Source of the DNA: Actinomycetes bacterium
GTDB lineage: Bacteria > Actinomycetota > Actinomycetes > Streptosporangiales > Streptosporangiaceae
Direction of reading: 5' to 3'
Assembly: GCA_023425615.1 (NCBI GenBank)
Contig: JAFACJ010000790.1
Location: 1 to 9,839 of the forward strand
DNA length: 9,839 nucleotides
Below the pieces are notes generated by a model, which saw only the letters and a list, made by a program, of their open reading frames with translations, was not told the origin of the DNA and searched no databases. Made by a program: the position numbers and the translations under genes. This document shows positions 1-7,122 of the stretch, one piece after another (the stretch's first letter is position 1; every line of letters begins with the position of its first letter).

Positions 1-635
1 GTGAGGGCTTCGGCGGTGACGCGGGAGGGGCGGTCGTGCGTGTGGGACAGGACGGCGACGCCGCGGGACTCCGGCAACGCCTCGTGGAGGGCGTCGGGTG
101 CCAGGCGCCCGCGGAGGCGGGCCAGGTCGTGCCATCGGGTGCCTTCGGTCCGTTCCAGGCCGAGGATCACGTCGAGGCCGGCGGACAGGGGGTCGAGGTC
201 CAGGAGGAGGACTCGCAGGCCGCGGCGGGCCGCGACCAGGGCGAGGGTGGCGGCGAGGACGGAGGCTCCGGCGCCGCCGCGGGCGCCGGTGACGGCGACC
301 AGGCGGCCGGAGGACGGGGGGCTGCCGGCGTGCAGCAGTCTGTCGGTGAGCCAGGTCTCGTCCTCGGGCAGGACGGCGACTCGTTCGGCGCCCAGTTCGA
401 GGGCTCTGCGGTACACCGCGACGGAGGAGCCACGGGAGAGGACGACCAGACCGGCCCTGCGCGGGTGGGCGCCGTCCAGCAGGTCCTGGCCGAGCAGGAC
501 CAGGGCCACGCGGTTCCACCAGGCGCGGGCCTCACCCGCGTGGGAGGCGACGGCCACCTCCGCGGAGACGGCTGCCGCGAGCCGCCGTACGTCGTCGACG
601 AGTTCCGGATCGCCGGAGAGCACCAGGACGTTCAC
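1..635 (-). CDS. ssd: Ssd/CpaE-like septum site-determining protein, N-terminal part (runs off left edge)
   Basis: A 211-codon fragment starts at a GTG (633-635) with a good ribosome site (GAGGGTGGAG) just upstream and continues past base 1. Residues 1-105 look like the degenerate receiver-like domain of CpaE proteins. From about residue 111 a MinD/ParA-type P-loop ATPase begins: beta strand RLVAVTGA, then the loop GARGGAGAS (117-125), then the switch-like segment VLLLDLDPLSAGLDVILG (142-159) with the two aspartates typical of CpaE. The Walker A loop lacks the signature lysines of KGGxGKS. In actinobacteria this family (the helicase/secretion-neighbourhood CpaE-like proteins) precedes tadA, tadB, tadC and pilin genes and is thought to position or assemble the Tad machinery; its mycobacterial member affects septum placement. 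The partners would lie left of base 1 and are not visible. Assignment to the family is secure; the exact role is inferred. Confidence 0.88.
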   Translation of the reverse strand, partial: MNVLVLSGDPELVDDVRRLAAAVSAEVAVASHAGEARAWWNRVALVLLGQDLLDGAHPRRAGLVVLSRGSSVAVYRRALELGAERVAVLPEDETWLTDRLLHAGSPPSSGRLVAVTGARGGAGASVLAATLALVAARRGLRVLLLDLDPLSAGLDVILGLERTEGTRWHDLARLRGRLAPDALHEALPESRGVAVLSHTHDRPSRVTAEAL

Positions 636-1010
636 GGCTCCACCCTCGCCCGCCCGATCCAAGATCGCTTAACGGGCTGTGGATAACTCTCCGCCGCCTA
701 AAAGACTCCCAACAAACGGACAAAAAGCCCGTAGGTCTTCCTCAGGCACCCACGAAACGCACATCAAAAACGACCCCCAAAACCCCGTCCCTCAAGGACA
801 AAAGCGCATATCGGCTTGCCGAAGACCACCTCGCAGCAAGACTTGCCAGAAGCACAGAAAAGGCGTACACCAGAACTACGGACGAAGGTCCGGGTGCGCC
901 AACCTCGGCACCCACGCGCGACCAGCCGCGAGAAGGCGCGTCAGGATGGGCTTGTCCCATTCCGACGACTTCACATTTGCACGCTTGATAACCGAGGATG
1001 GCGTAACAGC
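636..1010. other. Gene-poor spacer with lowered GC
   Basis: No convincing gene is seen on either strand. Bases 661-1020 are about 58% GC by my count, well below the flanking genes. Bases 700-800 are rich in A runs on the plus strand. Small structures present are an inverted repeat ACGGGCT (672-678) / AGCCCGT (726-732) with a 47-nt spacer, and GGGTGC (892-897) / GCACCC (908-913). The promoter for ssd should lie near 640-760 reading leftward, but I cannot point to a clear -35/-10 pair. The open frames here (plus 679-1074, minus 742-1026) lack ribosome sites and recognisable products. Confidence 0.6.
678..686 (-). promoter_or_regulatory. Perfect DnaA-box match upstream of ssd
   Basis: The minus strand reads TTATCCACA, the canonical strong DnaA box, starting about 43 nt before the ssd start codon. 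It is a single site, with no cluster and no AT-rich unwinding element, so it is not an origin. It could let DnaA regulate ssd, or be chance. A second copy at 6595-6603 lies inside a coding frame. Confidence 0.3.
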
Positions 1011-1040
1011 GGCGGCGTTCTCTCACGGGAGAACGCCGCC
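1011..1040 (-). terminator. Strong hairpin, probable terminator of the Fic-like gene
   Basis: GGCGGCGTTCTC (1011-1022) and GAGAACGCCGCC (1029-1040) form a perfect 12-bp stem with a 6-nt loop, 21 nt beyond the stop codon of the minus-strand Fic-like gene. There is no T run after the stem, as is common for high-GC actinomycete terminators. A second, mutually exclusive 9-bp stem, TTCTCTCAC (1018-1026) / GTGAGAGAA (1046-1054), overlaps it. Confidence 0.7.
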
Positions 1041-1061
1041 TATGTGTGAGAGAAGAGGCGT

Positions 1062-1823
1062 TCAGCCGCGCTGAATGGCCTCGCAGAGGGCCTGGGAGTC
1101 ACGCGCCCCGGCGATGACGGCTTCCGAACAGTGCCGGATCCACCCCGCGACACCCTCAGCGGTCCCTGTCAGGTACCCCTCGAACGCCTCACGATATTCG
1201 GAGGCGAGTTCGTAATGCCCGGTCTCGGGCGCCACCAGGGACTTGGGGTCAAGCCCTCGGTCGATCAACGTCAGCCGTTCGGCGGCACGCGCCACCAACC
1301 CGTCGGCGGATCCGAACGGCCGCAGTGCCAGCAGCTCGCCGTGGACGATGGCCGCCGCCACGAGCGCAGGTGCCTTGGACGGCGTCGTCAGCAGTGAACT
1401 CAACGCGTCAAGACGGGCAGCGACCTCCACCGGAGAAGGCGTACCGGTGTCACGGGGCCGTCCAAGCTGCTCCTCCGGGACGAGGTCGCGCGCCCCCAGT
1501 ACGTGCAGCCGTACGAGCACCTGGCGGGGCGCCGCACGCCACGTCGTCGCGAGCGTCCCCATCTCGCTGGAGATGCGCAGAGCCCCTTGGACGAGGGGGT
1601 GATCAGCGTGCCCGGCACGTACTTCTTCGAGGTGTGCTTCCGCCCCTTCGAGTGCCGCCGAGGCCCTTGCGCCGCGCAGCAGCGACTCGGTGGAGACCTC
1701 GGCGCTCTTGCGCCGCAGCACGCGGTGTCCGCGAAGCCTGTCCACGGCCTTACGCGCCGCGTCGCAGGCGTCCTCCACACCGGGCAGCAAGGAGACTTGA
1801 AGAAGGGCGTCGTCCACGGCCAC
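1062..1823 (-). CDS. Fic-fold protein with degenerate catalytic motif (often annotated 'oxidoreductase')
   Basis: The frame is 253 codons from the GTG at 1823. It is open to a TTG at 1871 with no good ribosome site, and the start was placed where the protein begins to resemble remembered actinobacterial relatives, so it is uncertain (GTG 1817 is also possible). Residues 55-60 read SAALEG, matching the (S/T)xxxE(G/N) inhibitory helix of Fic proteins. The Fic core begins at H161 with the spacing HxxLxxL, then RPFGSADGLVAR (168-179) sits where HPFxxGNGRxxR belongs: the catalytic His is Arg, Asn is Asp and the phosphate-binding Arg is Leu. The tail (about 198-241) keeps the Fic C-terminal pattern, ending GWIRHCSEAV. 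AMP transfer is therefore unlikely; a binding or regulatory role is inferred. No membrane segment or signal peptide is seen. It is divergent from acs. I recall a homologue near ssd and acs in Streptomyces, labelled oxidoreductase with no apparent basis. Confidence 0.75.
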   Translation of the reverse strand: MAVDDALLQVSLLPGVEDACDAARKAVDRLRGHRVLRRKSAEVSTESLLRGARASAALEGAEAHLEEVRAGHADHPLVQGALRISSEMGTLATTWRAAPRQVLVRLHVLGARDLVPEEQLGRPRDTGTPSPVEVAARLDALSSLLTTPSKAPALVAAAIVHGELLALRPFGSADGLVARAAERLTLIDRGLDPKSLVAPETGHYELASEYREAFEGYLTGTAEGVAGWIRHCSEAVIAGARDSQALCEAIQRG

Positions 1824-1973
1824 GAGGGTACACAGGGTGCGGATGTGACCTGCGCCACCCACCCTTCGCAAGGAAACCTAAAAGTAAGCCCCCCACTTGA
1901 TGAGCACGCCTCTGCACCGGTTAAGTGAGTTATCCCACCCAGGGCGCGAGTAGGAAGCCAGTTAGGAGCAACC
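1824..1973. promoter_or_regulatory. Divergent promoter region, Fic-like gene / acs
   Basis: This 150-nt gap must hold promoters for both genes. For acs, TTGATG (1897-1902) and TTAAGT (1921-1926) with an 18-nt spacer are a weak sigma-70-like candidate. On the minus strand TACTTT (1886-1881) fits TAnnnT but lacks a clear -35. A short dyad GTGAG-TTAT-CCCAC (1925-1938, one arm mismatch) overlaps the acs candidate -10 and could be an operator. The acs ribosome site is AGGAG (1964-1968), 5 nt before its GTG. Confidence 0.45.
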
Positions 1974-3896
<1,923 letters not shown>

Positions 3897-3906
3897 TCGG
3901 TGACGT

Positions 3907-3938
3907 ACGGGCCGCCGTGACGCGTCATGGCGGCCCGT
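3907..3938 (+). terminator. 32-nt hairpin after acs
   Basis: ACGGGCCGCC (3907-3916) pairs perfectly with GGCGGCCCGT (3929-3938). The 12-nt loop contains TGACGCGTCA (3918-3927 region), itself a palindrome, so the whole element is nearly one continuous inverted repeat. It starts 11 nt after the acs stop and has no T tract. Confidence 0.75.
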
Positions 3939-4147
3939 GCTCTCCGCGCCGGACGACGGATCGCCCTCGGTACACGTTCTGAAAGGGATGTCGATAGGTT
4001 CTGGGAACGGCCCGTGTTGGCCTACCCGAGAACGGAACATTCCGAGAGAGTGACCATGACGGTTTCAGTGTCGACGGCCGCCGTAGCGCCCAGCTTCGGG
4101 AGACGGCGTCGCTCGCCCTGAGCACCGGTACCGAAGAGGGAGTTCTC
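3939..4147 (+). promoter_or_regulatory. Leader/promoter region of the holin-like gene
   Basis: This region lies between the acs terminator and the next gene and must hold the promoter for the three-gene unit. TAGGTT (3995-4000) fits a -10 hexamer but has no good -35. Five GTTC/GAAC tetramers occur within 3976-4038, including the dyads GTTC-TGG-GAAC (3998-4008) and CGGAA-CA-TTCCG (4033-4044). A hairpin CGCCGT (4079-4084) / ACGGCG (4103-4108), with an inner CCC/GGG pair, lies before the ribosome site GAGGGAG, which ends about 5 nt before the ATG at 4148. Confidence 0.4.
4056..4121 (+). CDS. Possible 21-residue leader peptide
   Basis: ATG at 4056 with GAGAG about 8 nt upstream opens a 21-codon frame ending in TGA at 4119-4121, 26 nt before the holin-like gene. 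The product reads MTVSVSTAAVAPSFGRRRRS plus a final proline. Sixteen of 21 codons end in G or C, which is not informative in this genome. Its 3' half overlaps the hairpin 4079-4108, so translation could affect that structure. It has no known family and may be chance. Confidence 0.2.
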   Translation: MTVSVSTAAVAPSFGRRRRSP

Positions 4148-4546
4148 ATGACCCGACCGAACGTCGAGGACCAGAGCCTCGGCGAGCTCGTCGCGGCGGC
4201 CACAGGCAACGTCCAGAAGCTGGTCCGCGCCGAGGTGGAGCTCGCCAAGATCGAGCTGAAGGCGGACGCCAAGAAGGCGGCGATCGGGGCTGTCCTGTTC
4301 GCGATCGCCGGCCTGATCGCCAGTGTGATCGTCATCCTGATGTCGATCTCGTTCGCCTACATGCTGGTCGGCATCGGCATGTGGCGCTGGGCGGCTTTCG
4401 CCGTTGTCTCCGGCCTGTACCTGCTGCTGGCTGCCGTCTTGATCCTCATCGGCTGGCTGCGGATCCGCAAGATCGACGGAGCGAAGCGCACCCGGCAGAC
4501 CCTTCAGGACGGTGTGAAGATGCTCAAGCGTTCCCGTGAGCACTGA
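4148..4546 (+). CDS. DUF1469 / phage holin family 3-6 type small membrane protein
   Basis: The protein has 132 residues. An amphipathic, charged N-terminal helix (about 8-43, with QKLVRAEVELAKIELKADAK) is followed by two membrane segments (about 44-75 and 80-104) and a basic tail (105-132, with RIRK, AKRTR, KRSR). This is the architecture of Pfam Phage_holin_3_6 (DUF1469), widespread in actinobacterial chromosomes. Despite the family name there are no phage genes nearby, so it is most likely a housekeeping membrane protein of unknown role, not a lysis holin. The ATG at 4148 is supported by GAGGGAG ending about 5 nt upstream. Its last 11 nt overlap the hydrolase gene, suggesting translational coupling. 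Family assignment is good; function is unknown. Confidence 0.85.
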   Translation: MTRPNVEDQSLGELVAAATGNVQKLVRAEVELAKIELKADAKKAAIGAVLFAIAGLIASVIVILMSISFAYMLVGIGMWRWAAFAVVSGLYLLLAAVLILIGWLRIRKIDGAKRTRQTLQDGVKMLKRSREH

Positions 4547-5408
4547 TCCTCCCGAACTCTGGACGCACCGGGACATCAGCGCCCGGGGCACGCGCTTCCA
4601 TGTCGCCGAGGCGGGCGAGGGCCCGCTGGTGCTGCTGCTGCACGGCTTCCCCGAGACCTGGTGGAGCTGGCACCACCAGCTGGCCGCCCTCGCGCGGGCC
4701 GGCTACCGGGCGGTGGCCGCCGACCTGCGCGGCTATGGGGGAAGCGACAAACCTCCGCGGGGTTATGACCTTGTCACCCTCGCGGGTGACGCGGCCGGGC
4801 TGATCCGGGCGCTCGGCGAGGCGAACGCGGTCATCGTCGGACACGACTGGGGTGGCCTCGTCGCCTGGACGACCGCCGTCTACCATCCGAAAGTCGTCCA
4901 GAGGCTCGTCGCCGTCTCCGCGCCGCATCCACTACGGCTACGGCAGGCGCCTTGGACGAACTGGATGGCGCATACAGCCCTCTACCAGCTTCCTGTCTGG
5001 CCCGAACGCGACCTCGTCAAGAACGATGGGGAGCGCGCGGCGCAGCTCCTTCACCGCTGGTCGGCCCCCGGCTGGCCGGACGCGATCACCGAACGGAACG
5101 TGCGAGACGCTGTCCAGATCCCCGGAGTGGCGCACTGCGCCCTCGAATACCACCGGTGGTTGGTGCGTTCCACGCCCCGCCCTGACGGCATCCGCTACGG
5201 GCACCGTATGGCGGCCCCCGTACTGGCTCCCACACTGCACCTCCACGGCATACTCGACCCCGCTATCCCGCCGTACGCCGCTCAAGGCTCGGGCCGTTAC
5301 GTGGAGGCCCCCTACACCTGGAAGTTGATCGAAGCGGCCGGTCACTTCCCGCATGAGGAACGCCCTCAGGTCTTCAACGACATGCTTCTGTCGTGGTTGA
5401 GCGAGTGA
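4536..5408 (+). CDS. Alpha/beta hydrolase, epoxide hydrolase-like
   Basis: This is a 290-residue cytosolic alpha/beta-hydrolase with no signal peptide. The oxyanion-hole motif is HGFPE (36-40) and the nucleophile elbow VGHDWGG (101-107) carries Asp104, as in epoxide hydrolases and haloalkane dehalogenases, not the Ser of esterases. The acid is probably Asp241 (GILDPAIPP) and the general base His270 (AGHFPHEE). Lid tyrosines consistent with epoxide opening are Tyr150 (ALYQLPVW) and Tyr205 (ALEYHRW). HGFPE and the tyrosines favour epoxide hydrolase over dehalogenase; the natural substrate cannot be read from sequence. The GTG start lies inside the end of the holin-like gene (11-nt overlap) and has no strong ribosome site of its own, so it probably depends on translation of the upstream gene. 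The DUF309 gene follows after 3 nt. Confidence 0.88.
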   Translation: MSTDPPELWTHRDISARGTRFHVAEAGEGPLVLLLHGFPETWWSWHHQLAALARAGYRAVAADLRGYGGSDKPPRGYDLVTLAGDAAGLIRALGEANAVIVGHDWGGLVAWTTAVYHPKVVQRLVAVSAPHPLRLRQAPWTNWMAHTALYQLPVWPERDLVKNDGERAAQLLHRWSAPGWPDAITERNVRDAVQIPGVAHCALEYHRWLVRSTPRPDGIRYGHRMAAPVLAPTLHLHGILDPAIPPYAAQGSGRYVEAPYTWKLIEAAGHFPHEERPQVFNDMLLSWLSE

Positions 5409-5411
5409 TCC

Positions 5412-5837
5412 GTGCCCGAACGCGATCGAGACCCTTCCGGACGTCCGCGTAACGCGCGCCCTAGGGACGCGTACGGACGGCCCCTCCCTTACGGCGTCGA
5501 AGGCGTTCCCACCACGCCTGACGAGTTGGAACTCGGTCCAGAGGAGACGCTCCTCGAAGCGCAACGGCTTCTGGATTCCGACCGGCCCTTCCATGCGCAC
5601 GAGGTACTTGAGGCGTACTGGAAGGCGTGTCCCGAAGAGGAACGTCCGCTCTGGCGCGGACTGGCACAGCTCGCCGTAGGGGTCACCCATCTGCGGCGCG
5701 GTAACGAGAAGGGCTCCCAGGCTCTCTTCACACGGGCGTGCACGGCCTTGGACGCCTACTCGGGGCCGTCCCACGGCCTGAACGTGCCGGAGATCGTAGA
5801 AGGCGTCAGAGAACGCCGGGAGCTGAGACTGCGCTGA
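5412..5837 (+). CDS. DUF309 family protein
   Basis: The protein has 141 residues. A basic, probably disordered N-terminus (1-30, rich in R, D and P) precedes an all-helical DUF309 core at about 46-115. The core shows the family signature PFHAHEVLEAYW (59-70), with His61, His63, Glu64 and Trp70, then LWRGLAQLAVGVTHLRRGN (80-98). The biochemical role of DUF309 is not known; the conserved HxHE cluster looks like a possible metal or ligand site, which is inference. The GTG start is 3 nt after the hydrolase stop, with GAGCGAG overlapping the end of that gene, so the two are co-translated. Its stop is only 3 nt from the stop of the convergent marP gene. Confidence 0.85.
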   Translation: MPERDRDPSGRPRNARPRDAYGRPLPYGVEGVPTTPDELELGPEETLLEAQRLLDSDRPFHAHEVLEAYWKACPEEERPLWRGLAQLAVGVTHLRRGNEKGSQALFTRACTALDAYSGPSHGLNVPEIVEGVRERRELRLR

Positions 5838-5840
5838 CCG

Positions 5841-7037
5841 TCATCCGGCGCACCGCTGGGTGTAGGCGGGCTCGGTGGCGTTCTGGCCCGCCCGGGCGTC
5901 CGGCGCCACCTCGTCCGCGGTCAACGCGTATCCGGTGCCGGAGTCGTGCTCCCGTGCCGCGAAGATCACCCCGAACACCCGTCCGTCCACGGCCAGCAGC
6001 GGGCCACCGGAGTTGCCCTGCTCGACCTTGCCGCGCAAGGCGTAGATCTCGCGGGTGACCTGGGAGCTGCCGTAGATGTCCGGCCCGTTGGCCCGCTGAC
6101 GGGCACTGATCTTGGCGGCCCGCACCGTGTAGGGGCGGTTCTTGGGGAAGCCGGCCACGACCGCCGCGTCGCCCCGCTTGGCCTCGCGGTCGAACGACAG
6201 GGGCTGCGCCCGCAGACCGGGGACGTAGATGACCGCGATGTCGCGTTTGGCGTTGTAGAGCACGACGCGGCCCCGGTATTCGCGCGAGGCCACCTGGATG
6301 GACAGCGAGCCTCGGGTCCCGGCGACGACATGGGCGTTGGTCATGATCCGCTCGGCCGCGAAGACGAACCCCGTGCCCTCGATGCGCTTCTCGCACTCGG
6401 GCGCGGTGCCGATGATCTTGGCGATGCTGCGGCGCGCGCTGCGCAGCGCGGGCGAGGTCTCCACCGACTTGTCCGGCGGACCCACGTCGACCAAGGGCTC
6501 CCCGCCCAGGCCGTTGAAGACCTTGGGGAACTCGGTGCCGTCCACGAACTTGTCGAACGACTCGGCCCACCGGTCCGCCGCGTACGGCATGAGGTTATCC
6601 ACAGCCTTGAGAACGGCCGAGTTGTGAACCTGCTTTGCTACAACCCTGATCGGCGACTGATCGAGGAGGACGACTCCGATGAACCAGGCGACCAGCAGCA
6701 ACGACAGCACGCTCACCACCGCCCCGCCCGCCGCGTCCACCACCCGGGCGTTGTTCCCGGTGACGCGATTGCGCAGCACGGCCCCCGCGGACGAGGCGAT
6801 CAACTGCCCGAACGTGGCGGCGAGGAAGGCGATGACGATCGCCAGCAACGCCTGCTGCGCGGCGCCCTCCACCACCCACTCCACCAGCGGCGGGGCGATG
6901 ACGACGCCGAGGATCCCGCCCCCGACGAAGCCCACGAAGCTCAGCAGGCCCACGATGAAGCCCTGCCGGTACCCGGAGATCGCGAAGAGCGCGATCAGCA
7001 CGAGCAGGATCAGATCGAGTACGTGGTCGCCCAACAC
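5841..7037 (-). CDS. marP: MarP family periplasmic serine protease (CvpA-like membrane domain + trypsin-like domain)
   Basis: From the GTG at 7037 the protein is 398 residues, beginning MLGDHVLDLILLVLIALFAI. The N-terminal third is a colicin-V-production (CvpA)-like domain with four hydrophobic segments (about 6-24, 28-52, 62-90, 102-126). A linker leads to a chymotrypsin-fold protease with His236 (TNAHVV), Asp266 (RDIAVI) and Ser343 (GNSGGP). Cys215 and Cys396 match the disulfide pair of M. tuberculosis MarP (Rv3671c, 397 residues; His235, Asp264, Ser343, Cys214/Cys395), which supports this start. The frame is open to a GTG at 7109, which would add 24 unconserved-looking residues and lacks a ribosome site. 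MarP sits in the membrane with the protease outside, is activated under acid or oxidative stress and, in mycobacteria, processes the peptidoglycan hydrolase RipA. It is the last gene after nth and nudix. Confidence 0.93.
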   Translation of the reverse strand: MLGDHVLDLILLVLIALFAISGYRQGFIVGLLSFVGFVGGGILGVVIAPPLVEWVVEGAAQQALLAIVIAFLAATFGQLIASSAGAVLRNRVTGNNARVVDAAGGAVVSVLSLLLVAWFIGVVLLDQSPIRVVAKQVHNSAVLKAVDNLMPYAADRWAESFDKFVDGTEFPKVFNGLGGEPLVDVGPPDKSVETSPALRSARRSIAKIIGTAPECEKRIEGTGFVFAAERIMTNAHVVAGTRGSLSIQVASREYRGRVVLYNAKRDIAVIYVPGLRAQPLSFDREAKRGDAAVVAGFPKNRPYTVRAAKISARQRANGPDIYGSSQVTREIYALRGKVEQGNSGGPLLAVDGRVFGVIFAAREHDSGTGYALTADEVAPDARAGQNATEPAYTQRCAG

Positions 7038-7071
7038 CGCTTCAAAGTACCGGGAGATCGCGGGTTTTCCA

Positions 7072-7086
7072 GTCCCCTGGGGGGAC
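7072..7086 (-). other. Short hairpin between nudix and marP
   Basis: GTCCCC (7072-7077) and GGGGAC (7081-7086) form a perfect 6-bp stem with a 3-nt loop in the 85-nt gap between the nudix stop and the preferred marP start. It could modulate read-through or marP translation. If marP really began at 7109 it would be coding sequence. Confidence 0.3.
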
Positions 7087-7122
7087 GAGATGGTACCCCG
7101 GCGTGTCACCGTACAGGGTGAT

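Noticed and set aside
742..1026. 94-codon minus-strand frame in the spacer, with a hydrophobic segment
   Set aside because: No ribosome site, a start inside the terminator hairpin, and codon use unlike the neighbouring genes.
679..1074. 131-codon plus-strand frame in the spacer
   Set aside because: It begins in the DnaA-box sequence, runs through the terminator hairpin into the Fic-like gene, lacks a ribosome site and resembles no family.
4148..4546. Evidence of a prophage from the holin-type gene
   Set aside because: The family name is historical; no endolysin, structural, integrase or att sequence is nearby and the gene is coupled to a metabolic hydrolase.
6595..6603. Second TTATCCACA DnaA-box match
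   Set aside because: It lies inside marP, explained by the codons for Val-Asp-Asn, and is isolated.
5946..7121. 391-codon plus-strand frame over marP
   Set aside because: Antisense shadow with Arg/His/Asp-rich low-complexity composition, while the minus frame is a clear MarP with an intact catalytic triad.
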